Source: Myrica gale | Lineage: Eukaryota; Streptophyta; Magnoliopsida; Fagales; Myricaceae | Length of the DNA: 64,000 nt | Direction of reading: 5' to 3' | NCBI GenBank assembly: GCA_963930655.1 | Contig: OZ005608.1 | Location: 992,001 to 1,056,000 of the forward strand | Notes under the pieces: model-generated | What the model was told of the DNA's origin: nothing | Seen by the model: only the letters and a program-made list of their open reading frames with translations | The model's database searches: none | In this document: piece after piece, positions 40,479 to 50,956 of the stretch | How positions within the stretch are numbered: the stretch's first letter is position 1 | Layout: each line of letters opens with the position of its first letter | Program-made: the position numbers and the translations under genes

Positions 40479-41332
40479 GCAACCGTATCTCGCGACTAAC
40501 TACAAGCCTCCTGTCCTCTCGAAAACCAAAAGCTCTTTGTCTATCCCCGATATCCAGCTTTCCTACGGCGGAGGGGGAGCTCCGGCTCCTTCATCTCCCT
40601 CCTTTTTTCTTTTCCCCTCCACCTCTTTCCTCTTCTCTCTCCTTCTCCCTGGTTAGGTTAGCACCAGCTGTTGGTTGGTTTGGTGGTTTTTTTTTTGTTT
40701 TTCCTTGCAGGTGGCTTTCGAGCAGTGCTCGGTGGTTTCCATCTCATTTTGACGAGCACGCACTTGCTGGTTGGACTCAGCACGCCGAGATCTACGAAGC
40801 TCATCCTCTCTGGCATCCAACAGGCGGCGTGTGTTGATCCACACGCACCACGCGCTGCGCATGGATTTGACGTGCCGATGCATTTGGTCGCACGTGTCTG
40901 CCCCTCCGTTGCCCAAACTTGCTCTTCTCCTCCGGCGTGGACTGTGTGGCTCCTGCCCTCCCTGTCCCACTGTGGCTATCCTCCTCTGTTCACCATGCGC
41001 CACTACGACTCCTCCGGTCCCGTTTTGGCCAGTCTCCACGGTCCTTACTGTGACCTATGTTCCGCTTTCGCCCGTTTGGGCATGCCTCTATGTTTAAGGC
41101 TGGTTGTAGTTTTTCTTGTGTTTGTTTCCCTTTTTAGGCATAATAGATTGTTGTCATTTGTGGCTTTTTCTGCTCCTTGTGAGGATATGTAGGACCTTTT
41201 CGGTCCGTCTGCTCATTGGTCCGTCGACTTTTTAAAGTGTCTGGTACACCCTTTAAAGCATCTTGATATTTTTAAACCTACTTATCGTATTATCAATATA
41301 TATTTATATATGCTATTTATGCTTTTAAAAAA
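40479..41332 (+). mobile_element. Retroposon insertion with 17-bp target duplication, 854 bp
   Basis: The direct repeat AGAATATATACGGAAAC occurs exactly at 40462-40478 and 41333-41349. Immediately before the right copy is an A-rich tail (TTTTAAAAAA), so the unit looks inserted on the plus strand by target-primed reverse transcription. The body is GC-rich with open frames on both strands, but none shows a reverse transcriptase, RNase H or known host protein. It may be a 5'-truncated LINE tail, a non-autonomous partner or a processed transcript. The perfect long duplication means it is young. Confidence 0.8.
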
Positions 41333-41349
41333 AGAATATATACGGAAAC

Positions 41350-42025
41350 TAATTCTACCGAGTATTACCAAATTACCAATTCTGTGCCACGTCCGGCTGC
41401 GAACGAAGGACTGGGTGGGTGGTATAAGCGGTCCAATCAGCGCGAGCAATTTCTTCATTTCATTACTAAAAGCAAGCGGCCCTATATATTCGCCAACGTC
41501 CATGATCCTCTGACCAAAGAGAGAGATTTTGTTTGGAAGGACCGTATAACTACTCACAACCACTCAACCAAAAGCAACAAGGAAAACAGTCAAAAGAACA
41601 ACCTTTGGAGGTCAAACTATCCGAACTTAATTCGACAGGCGCATTGTATGGTAAATTCGATTGCAAGTCTAACGAAGAAGAAATCAAATTTCAAACGCAG
41701 CGCAGAAGGAAGACCAGAACCTCCGTGTCCTTATAATTCTGGGAGTGAAAGTGTTTGCGGAATGTTCGGTTTTTTATAACAGGCTGTACCCAGAGGCCGC
41801 ACCCTACACTGCTTCTCCGAGGCTACAGAGAATACCTTTTTTCTTTGGGCCTGTGTTCAAAAGATCAAATAATTTTTCATTAGTGTTTGTGTTGCATAGG
41901 ACCCACCACTCTCTGGGTTTCTTTAGCCTCTGTTCATCTTCACGGTTGGTTCTGATATATCTCATAATTCTAACAAGGAATATTGTCCCAAACGAGAAAG
42001 GGAGAGAAAGAGCAAGAGTGGGAAA
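41350..42025. other. 5' flank of the RING gene
   Basis: Purine-rich and then pyrimidine-rich DNA to the right of the retroposon, taken as promoter and 5' UTR. A frame crosses the ATG region but carries no domain. No firm TATA box. Confidence 0.35.
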
Positions 42026-44107
42026 ATGTTTGATCACTACCAACAGCTTGCTGCTAGACCCTCTTACCAAGATTCCCTTAAGGTTCTGGAGGATGATATT
42101 GAGCATGCAAATACGCTGTAAGTTCTCTCTCGCCCTCTATGAAGGTTTCTTTCTTTGGTTGTTTTGGCTCAATTCATTGTGTAAATGCGGCTTCTCCGGT
42201 GGGCTAATATGTGGAGATTCTGTGAAATTCGGTGATGGCCTTCTATCAGTATACTTTTGATTTTGAGCCCTGAGTTTTATTAATCTACTTCACAATTCTG
42301 AGGCTGACACTTGCAGATATTCTGGAAATTCCAGAAAGGTCAGATTTTTCAATGGGACTGTTTGAGTTTGGCTCCTTTTATGTTTTTATTTTTCTGTAGT
42401 TATTTTTCTTTTTCTCTTGCCTTTTCAAAATAATAACTGAAAAAAGTATAAGTGCTGCACGCATTTTTTGAGAAATTTGGAAGCAAAATGTCAACTTGGT
42501 TATACTTAGGCGCGTTCCTACGCCGGTTCGCTATGTCTCTTTTACTATGATCGGTACATTCGAGTAGGCCAATTCAACGGTTTCTACTCCCCGTTGAAAG
42601 CAAAATGTGTGGATATTGCTCCCCACTCCTCTTTTTTATTTGTAGATCTATCTTTTGTTGTTATGCTTTGTGTTCTCAGTCTGCTATTAAGCCTTGCATA
42701 ATTGAGTCGATAGACACAGATATTTGGCTGGTCAATTGAGACGATCTTTGATTGATCCGAATTTGGATACGAATGCAGGGCAGCTTCTATTCCAAGAGGC
42801 AAGGGTGGTGCCTGCCTTCAGATGAAATTGGTTTACAATCATTTGTCACCCATTTTACTGTTTTTGCTTCAGTGGATGGATTGCTCCTGCACCTGTCTAC
42901 TTTCTAGCTACTTTAACCTTTTTCACATAATTGTATATAAGGTTAATTTTCCACTTCCTTCGTTATGCGTTAATATTGTCAATTATAATTGTATAGTTAT
43001 ATTTGGTATACACGATATTTTGTTCATCTGATATTTAGATATTTGCGAATCTGAAGTTTTATACGTTTCGGAATCTCTGTACTTTTAGGTTCACCCTGAT
43101 GGAAAGCCAAATATCTCTTCATGTGGAAGGAGAGCTACCATTAGAGAGTTCTACAGTATGTAAATTATCAATTATTTTTTTCATTTGAAAAGCTGATAAG
43201 AGAGTATTTGGACGATATACATAGAAGGAAATTGTGCACCTGTTTTCACCGAATCATGAAAGATATTTTTTCAGTCACATAATAGTTTCTTATGAGGTTC
43301 TCAAGCGTAATCATTTGACTTTTATATGTGTGTAATGATACGAATTCTATTCTTCTTAGAATTGATTGGTTTCACCGGATGCCTCTGCTTTTTCAGAATT
43401 CCATGGTGTGAGACTTTTAGAATACTACCTCTAGTCTTTTTCCTTAAAAAACAAATATGGGATGGAAAAATGTTCAGCTTTGGACTTATTTCTCTACATC
43501 ATTTCATCGCTGATGGATCCTGTTACCTGTAAATGCAGCTGTTATATTACCATCTTTGCAGCGTCTCCATGTTGACTCATCAGAGTTGGATAGAATTCGA
43601 GAGGAAGGCAGCAGCTTTGAGATGGTTGTCAGGACGAAATTGGAAAAGAAGAGGAAGATTTCAGATGGAGCCTTGGAGAGAGAAGATGAGTGTGGGATCT
43701 GCTTGGAGTCATGCACAAAAATGGTTGTGCCAAACTGTTGCCATGCTATGTGCATCAATTGTTACCGCAACTGGTTGATGACCTTACAACTTTCTTCCTG
43801 TGATTTCCAATTTGGTCCACTTTGGATCTGTGATGACAGAGAGAATCCTTGTTTCTTGGCATTAACACTTTTGCTTTTCTTTTATATATGGTATAGGAAC
43901 ACAAGGTCAGAATCTTGCCCATTTTGCCGGGGAAGTTTGAAGAGAGTGAATTCCGGAGATTTGTGGGTTCTGACATGCAGAAGTGATGAGCTTGATACTC
44001 AAACAGTGTTGAAGGAGGACATGTTGCGCTTCCATCTTTATATAAAGAGCCTACCTAGGGATATTCCAGATGCTCTGTTCTTAATGTATTACGAGTACCT
44101 GTTTTAG
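42026..44107 (+). CDS. AIRP2-like RING-type E3 ubiquitin ligase
   Basis: Five exons, 42026-42117, 42779-42941, 43089-43155, 43539-43773 and 43897-44107, give 255 aa. The protein matches the small cytosolic RING family that includes Arabidopsis AIRP2, an E3 acting positively in abscisic-acid and drought responses. The N-terminal part carries YQDSLKVLEDDIEHANTLAA and LSPILLFLLQWMDCSC, then RREFY-type FYTVILPSLQRLHVDSSELD. The C-terminal C3HC4 RING has CGICLESC, VVPNCCHAMCINCYRNW and ESCPFCRGSLKRVNSGDLWV. The RING is split by intron 4 just after NW; that intron is 123 bp without an in-frame stop. Three Arabidopsis paralogues exist, so I give no gene symbol. No break seen; the start is the first ATG in phase with the family N-terminus. 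Confidence 0.92.
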
Positions 44108-45390
44108 ACACGAAGAATTATTCACAGAAAGTGAAAAATGTTGACCACCACTGAGAGATAGTCTGGTGAGGTTTTCCCATAGAAAACTCCTTTCAACTTG
44201 ATATAAGGATAGAATAATAATGTACGTCCTCTGTATAAAAAAAACAATGGATGGTTCCAAAATTGTATTTCTTACAGCATGAAATATTATAAGTATGTGT
44301 TTATATTTCGCGATCATATTGGCTGTTGAGGCTGGGTTATATCCTGCGTGACAGAGAGATTGTGATTTCTTGCGTTTCAATGAGAAGTCAATTTGCATAG
44401 CCTAACTAATGTTCTTAATGAAGGTGACTTCTTGCAACTGTTGAATGGTTGATGGTCAAACGAAAAACTGCTGTTTTTAATTTTACTGCTGCCTACTTAT
44501 GTTGTTTTTTGGTTGAAGGTACTCTGAATGCTCTCTGAAATTGGTAGGAGCCCAAGTTTAACAGTCACATAAGAAGTAATAGCCACCTTGTTCTAGTATA
44601 CGTAGGTGGTGGGGATCCAATAGTTCACACATTCCTCAGTGCCTTTTGTATATCATGAGAGATAACAGATATACTTGGCATCGGTTTAAGATAGTCAACT
44701 GAAGCATGTGGAAATATTACTGAACGGCATAAGCTAATATGTTGCTGTTTTTCCTCGTTTCCTTTTTGAGGTAGCCAATGGGTACAGTTCATCTTGCTTT
44801 ATTCGAGTTTTACCAAGTTAAATGGTTGATAGTTTCTTCACTGGTTGTTCCCTCAATAGTTATGGTATAAATGATCTGTCAATCCTATAATTTGTGTCAT
44901 TAATGAATGTGGTACTAAACAAATGATAAAAAGAAAAAGACCAGAAAAACATTGAGTACAACCACTTATCTTGGTGGAAAAGCAGTGGAGATCGTTCATA
45001 TAAGTATCAGGTTTTGGCATACCATGAACAGAGCACTCGCACTGTAACGCTGTTGTCCCCTGTATCCTTACTTTCGGTTAAATTCTTAACAAAATCTGGT
45101 TAATCTGCTATTCCTACCACTTATGTCAGTTCATATTGATCAACTCAGAAGCATCCCCACACAAAGACATTCAGGACTTGCAGCTTCCTAATGCTTGATC
45201 ACAAACAATGCCTAGTTTGTGGAACCATTTATGTAAAACAAAAGCTTCTAGCAAACCCAATATCATTTACTGGACCTTAAATGCTTAAAATATTTGCTAA
45301 AATTCACGAAAACAAAACTTGTAGCATAAGATATATTCTGTGATATCCTCCTACATACTTCCCACAAGTAGCGCAACCTTTGACATCACA
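44108..45390. other. Convergent spacer between RING gene and GDSL relic
   Basis: AT-rich 3' flanks. I found no gene, element end, RNA gene or notable repeat. Confidence 0.4.
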
Positions 45391-46920
45391 TCACAGCAAG
45401 AAACGATGCAATACGGAAGTCAGAGCATTGGCAAATGGTTCACCCTTCTTTGTTCTTTCTGTCCAACAAGAAACTGAACGGAGGGTGACTAAGCGATCCA
45501 TTGAGAAACACATGTTTGAAACCACCTTGTACATAGCTTCGGTGAGGTGCACTCCATCCCAGTTGATGTACTGTGAAGGGTTTTTGCAAGGAATGGCAGA
45601 CTTTGTGCCGCGAGTACCGAAGATATCAAAATTGTATGGTTCACCTGGTGCTCCACAGCAGGCTTTGAACTTCTCCGTGAACCCGTATCTGCTTGGATCC
45701 TTCATTATCTCTCGGTAGGCGTTCCAGTAGTCCCCGTAGATGATGACAGCCTGGGGAAACTGCCTCCTGAGGCCCTGCAACTTGGCCTGGAGGACCACGT
45801 TGTGGCTGTAGCTCTGGTTGTTCACACTCTTCACACAGCCTATATCGTCCCTGTCGTCTTCAGGAGCCAGTGACATGGCCAGCGGCAGGCATCCCGTCAA
45901 TGGAAGACCTTGGACGACAACATACTTTGCACCTTTCTTCAGCAATTCATTTCATCCAAATATAATTATTCGGTGAACTGAGTTAAGTGTCAATGAAAAT
46001 TTGCCAAACAGGTCGCTAAATGTAGATGCGGATGCGACATCTCTTAAACATCTGCTTCTCTTTATTAGGACAGTACTTAATTGTCTTGACTGATTATCTG
46101 GTAACTCGCCGCAAGTGAGTCGTTACGAAAACTTGGTTAGGCCGACAACGTTAATTGTTCAGATTTTTGGTAACGATGGCCATGTAGGCCGTTTCAAAAT
46201 GTGTATGTGAGTCTTTGATAACGTTTATGAGACGACGTTGGCTTTTGAACAGCGATCTATCCCGCCTCAATAAGCTTCAGATTGGTTTCTCTACCTTCTG
46301 ATTTATTTTTATTTTGAAAAAAGCGTCATGACAAAGGTATAAATCTGATTGATCCCCTCTATTATATCATACTGGAATCGAATTAATGTATGAAATAAGA
46401 CTTCCAAACTATATGTCTGGGATAAGAAAAAGCCCAGTTGTGTCGATGCAGCCATACTTACCTCAAAAACCCCAGTAAAGCTCGATATAGCAAGCTTCGC
46501 GTATTGTGTCGTCTGGTATAGAAGATCCAACGCAGTATGCATAGTCATTGACTCCAATTTCACCAACCCAGACGAGCGCATCATCAAACGCTGCTTTGCA
46601 CTCAGATGCTGCGTCTTTACAGTAGCCCTGTCTCTCCAGGAACCTGTTGAACCACAGGAGCTGTGTTTGGATAGATTCAGGAGTTATATCGAGAGTGAGG
46701 TTGTGCTTGACAAAGAATTCATGGTTTGTTGCGGTGGAACCAGCGACTGCAAAGTTTACGCCATTCGAAGCATTCCCCTTGAGGTTACGGTAAGCTGGCA
46801 AGAAAGGCAGGGAAAGTGCTTCAGCTACAAAGTCGATCACAAGCCGCCGGTGCATATGCGGGAGTAACAAGCTGTGGAAACAGAAGCCATTTTCTCGACT
46901 CAAAGGCTTCTAAGCAATTC
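45391..46920 (-). pseudogene. Second GDSL esterase/lipase relic, 5'-truncated
   Basis: Two exon blocks of a secreted SGNH hydrolase are visible. The first, about 46900-46462, has RRLVIDFVAEALSLPFLPAY, FAVAGSTATN and the oxyanion block WVGEIGVNDYAY. The second, about 45945-45391, has GAKYVVVQGLPLTGCLPLAM and the catalytic Asp/His segment INWDGVHLTEAMYK. The exon that should carry the FGDS catalytic serine is absent from the 600 bp upstream. In the first block the frame shifts after PDDTIR, with LAISSFTGVFE continuing in another frame, and no AG acceptor stands directly before the second block. It resembles Arabidopsis At3g48460 (from memory), a neighbour of the TELO2 homologue there. Almost certainly inactive. 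Confidence 0.8.
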
Positions 46921-47633
46921 ACTTAATTTAGCCAGCTCGGTCTCTGTGTCCTGCAGTTTATAACCTCTCTGCATATTTACAACTAATTCATTCTGACGTA
47001 AAATAATAAGTTCAGCTGAAGGGACCCAGAACAGTCACGCCGTAAAATAATTAGCGTACTTCTGTTCTTGAGGCGAATAATCAGCACTACTTGTTCTAAA
47101 AGTAATGGGGTTTCACGTACGCTTAATTATTAACTCTGCATGTGTGAATTATCAATCGATAGGTTTCCATTTCTCTCACTCAAGCATGAAACATCCTAGG
47201 TAGTTTTTTTTGGGACGATTAATACTATAACAGCAGCAGTATCAGAGCAGTACGGCTTTTGTTTTTCATATATTTGACAAGGGAGGTTCAATTATGAGTC
47301 ATCTACTCACCACCAGAGTTCGGCCTACTGAATGAGATCAAGAGGAAAGAGATCAGTAATCAGTTCCCATGGAGCTGGTAATTAGTTCTTGATGCTTAGA
47401 AAGATAAGTAGTTGGCGGGGCTTTAATGAGCATGTCCCATACCAACTGCCAACCTTGTTACTTTCGTGAAAGCTTAAAGGGATTGGAAATGAACAGAAAT
47501 CATACTGCCACCTCTCTCTTGTTTGTTTGTTTTCTGAAAGTTTTGTGTTTATTTCTGTAGCTTCTTTAATTGTTTGGGCGGTTGATTTGCCGTCGACTCT
47601 TAAATGGCACTACCTACCAGTATGGTTTTTCAG

Positions 47634-47777
47634 GGGCGAGGGTCTGCTGCAGTTCGGCGCATTTGTGAGGGGCGGGCGTGGGTCCCGCCCGTATTGTTCT
47701 GCCCGAACAGTGATGTACTGTTCGGGCAGGCGTGGGTCACAAATATAGCGAAACCGAACTGTAGCAAAGTCTCGCCC
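47634..47777. mobile_element. Mutator-type MITE, 144 bp, with 9-bp target duplication
   Basis: Inverted ends GGGCGAGGGTCTGCTGCAGT and (reverse complement of the right end) GGGCGAGACTTTGCTACAGT, both continuing into TCGG, flanked by an exact 9-bp duplication GTTTTTCAG (47625-47633 and 47778-47786). The interior is GC-rich with further short palindromes (GCCCGAACAGT against ACTGTTCGGGC). Non-coding. The 9-bp duplication places it with Mutator-like elements. Confidence 0.87.
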
Positions 47778-47919
47778 GTTTTTCAGATAGGTACAATGAA
47801 TGCGTTCTGCTGCTCCCAAGCCCACTGTCTTTACTTTTTTGGGTTTACCCAGCCGGTAGCTTGTGTGTTATGTCTGCCACTTTCAATTGTGAAAGCTTGT
47901 AAAATTTCAGGTTTTCAAA

Positions 47920-48376
47920 GGACATTTTGGTTTGTAAATGTATTTTATAATATAATTCAATATAACAAAATTTCTAAAATGAATATTCAAAATCTTAAAA
48001 AAAATTTATACAAATATCAATATATTTTACACATTCTTTAATAACTTTTCACAAAACTCCAATATATTCTTCAAAAAATAATTATAACAAATAATTTCTA
48101 AACTTTTTTATCTAACTTCAATACTTTTTAATTAAATAATTACATCAAATCATCTCTCTACACATTTTATACGATTCAAACACACGTTAAATATCTTTAA
48201 CATGGCTTTTGATTTTAAATTTTTGTTTTCTAATTAAATAATTACATCAAATTATCTCTCTATACCTTTTTTACAAATTCCAACAAAAATTAAATATCTT
48301 TAACATGTTTGATTTCAAAATTTTGTCAAACTTTTATTAAAATTTTACATTTTTTTACAAATCGAACATCCTTTTA
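47920..48376. mobile_element. AT-rich MITE, copy 1 of a local family
   Basis: The left end AAAGGACATTTTGGTTTGTA is inverted relative to the right end (reverse complement AAAAGGATGTTCGATTTGTA). The interior has two direct copies of TTAAATAATTACATCAAAT with CATCTCTCTA and TTAAATATCTTTAACATG. The same phrases in reverse complement occur in the element at 54479-54875. Borders approximate. Confidence 0.65.
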
Positions 48377-49132
48377 GACAAGAGTTATCATCTATAAGAC
48401 CTCGGGAATATTAGAGTTAGGCTTATGGGAAAAGTGCACGCTTTTTTATTTTTGTTTTTCCATCACAGGGCTTCCCCATTAGTTGGGGCTTATATATACT
48501 TGTGTAGTTTAGACGCATATGACACAAGTTCAATTTCCCACTAAGTGAATATTGTAACTTACATAAGCGGGAGTTGCAGGGGAATAGGTCTGCGGTAGCT
48601 CCAAATTTATCTATACGTTAGGTGAGTTCACTTAAATGGTCTGCCGCACATGGTTTTTCCTTATTACCCAAAAAGTACATTTTACACTCACAAGTACACA
48701 ATACTATCATTTTATACCATATCTTTCAAAATTCGTGACATTGAATTCTTTAGATTTGTGGGAACAAATTAAAGACGTTTTTTTTCCCTTAATTAGCCAA
48801 AAATGGATAAGATGCCTTTTTGTACATATGGAAGTCTATACCAATGTCTCCTACTAGTACAACCACGTGGCAATGTTTTTCTTGGATATTATTTGGTGTT
48901 CTAGTAAGCTGTCATAGAGCTTTTGTAGGGGATGAATGGGCTTCATGTACAAACAAAGTTAAGTTCGCGAAAGAATTGACCCAACAGGCCTAGACATAAA
49001 GCGTCGGTATTTCAAGCCCTGCTGTTATTTCACAGAACCCCCTCCGCCGGACAACTGTAAGCTTTGTTGAAGGTCAGCCCAACCCAAAATTCGAAATTAA
49101 AACCCAGCCCAAATTCAGCTTTTGCTGGTCTA

Positions 49133-49310
49133 GGGGTGTTTGTTTCCCCAAAATTTTGGGGTTCGAAATTTCCAACAAAACAAACACACTCTAAAATTTT
49201 TAACTTTTACACACACACTCTACTTTTCACAAACCCCAATAAATCTCAATAAAGTAAAGATTCCCAAAATTTCGGGAATATTCCCCGAAATTTCCACAAA
49301 CAAACGCCCC
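49133..49310. mobile_element. PIF/Harbinger-type MITE, 178 bp
   Basis: Ends GGGGTGTTTGTTT and AAACAAACGCCCC are inverted, flanked by CTA on both sides (49130-49132 and 49311-49313). Inner palindromes CCCAAAATTTTGGGG and CCCGAAATTTCC extend the arms. Three-base duplication and G-rich ends fit Harbinger-type MITEs. Non-coding. Confidence 0.75.
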
Positions 49311-50084
49311 CTAGTTTACTCGCCCTAATTCCAACCCACAACATCCTCTGTCATATTATCATGAGAGAAGGAAGTACCCTTGTCCCAACATTTTTGCTTC
49401 AGTGAAGTGACGGAGCTAAAAGTACAGCGACTTGCAGCGGTAATAGCCTAATAGGTCTTTTTCCTTTAAGTCAAGCAGAAATAGAGCATCTGCTGACCTG
49501 TGTCCACTGAGACCAGGGCAAGTTCCATAACATTTGAGATTGATTCTAAATAGAATTCAGAACTTCTTCTTCTTCTTTTAAAGAAATTATGAGAAATCAA
49601 ATTTGATAGGTCAACCTAAATGAACTCACTCATTTAAAATTCGTGCAACCCCTCAAACTACATAAGTCAGGTCAACCTTATTTTATTATGAAAGTAGCCT
49701 CAAATAATTGTTTGCATCGGAAGAAATTCGAATATGAGATTTCAAGGAGAACAAACTTCTAAGTCTCATGTATTAACCACAAAAAAAAAACCCTTTATAA
49801 TTTCAGAACTTCATTACAATAGGAACATGCTTTAGACAAGCGCACACTACAGCCCCCAAACCTATTACACTTATTTTCGCGTGAAATTAATTCCAAAAAA
49901 TAGTTTTCTTAACAAAATATACACTTAGGAATGAAAATCTAGACTGTACATTTGTGCTAAATCCCTACAAATTAGTACTAAGAAGGATGTGTTATCGCTG
50001 CAGCTGTGGCACCAAAGATGAAATATTATTATATGGAGTCCCTATGACTATGTGGTCGCGGGAAAACAACCACGAGACCAAAAG

Positions 50085-50260
50085 GATGTTTGAGTGTGAA
50101 AATTTTAGGTATTGAGGTTTGTGAAATATTATAAATTAAATATATTTTATGGGAGTTGGTGAGAAAGTGAAGAGAGAGAAGATTTTTATAAATATTATAA
50201 TAATAAAAAATTATGTGATGAATTTTTTAATATTAATTTTAAATAATTGACCTTCTAGTA
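50085..50260. mobile_element. Probable partial AT-rich MITE, copy 2
   Basis: AAGGATGTTTGAGTGTG at the left, followed by GGTTTGTGAAATATTATAAA and GTGAAGAGAGAGAAGATTTT, recalls the interior of the element at 54479-54875. No clear right end, so probably a fragment. Confidence 0.4.
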
Positions 50261-50675
50261 CAGAGAAAATTTGATCTATCATAAAATTGTGATTATTTTG
50301 TTTACTTTCTTATCAGGGAAGGAAGAATGGAAATGGGTTCACTTGTCGTATTTTGATCCCTATCTCGTTAAACTCTGATACCTCTTCTTGTTGTTATTCC
50401 TTATTGGTTAACAAAATTAAAGTATTTTTTGTTTTTTTTTCACTAACCATAATATTAAAAAAAGATTGAAGTCTGAAGAGTTATTTATTGCCATAATATA
50501 AAGTACAAAAAGTCATCATCTATTAGATTTTTTTTACAGATATATTTTTATAAAAAAACCTTATCAAAATATCTATATTTACACTTTGTCACAAAATTTT
50601 TATAATTTTAAATAAAAATTTATGTCTCAATGAAAGTTTTTAAAAGAACAAAAAGAAGAAAGTCGCTGCACTCCC

Positions 50676-50683
50676 TATATAAG
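50676..50683 (+). promoter_or_regulatory. TATA box of GSL8
   Basis: TATATAAG stands about 275 bp before the ATG in a stretch that changes from AT-rich repeat to GC-richer leader, so a leader of about 245 bp is likely. Confidence 0.5.
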
Positions 50684-50956
50684 CTTTTAGGCGACGACAT
50701 AATCGTAAATTTCCCAGTTGTCTTCCTCAATTCCTATTAGTTTCCCGCGATCTCCGACTCCGCGTTTCGTCGACTGGAGTGGCGACTTTTTGTTACCCGT
50801 TTAAACCTCTTATCATCTTCGAAACGCCTCTCTGTTATAAACCCGACTCACCGTGACTGAGTGGACCTGCGTTGAGCTTGAAAGGAGTCAGGTTTGTCAA
50901 AACTCGTGTATCCGTGGTATCTAGGGTTCCCATTTCCCTGGCACGGCGTCTAAGCC

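Larger units (their letters stand above)
47000..50675. other. GSL8 upstream region rich in MITEs
   Basis: Apart from the four short elements listed here, the 3.7 kb between the GDSL relic and the GSL8 TATA box is AT-rich with no recognised gene. Long A/T tracts at 48000-48350 and 50400-50640 explain several short open frames. Confidence 0.45.

Noticed and set aside
40445-41192. Several 100-170-aa frames in the retroposon
   Set aside because: Overlapping frames on both strands, no protein family seen, no codon preference; treated as transposed non-coding sequence.
41745-42260. 171-aa frame overlapping exon 1 of the RING gene
   Set aside because: Out of frame with the spliced gene; exon phases and family match support the other frame starting at 42026.
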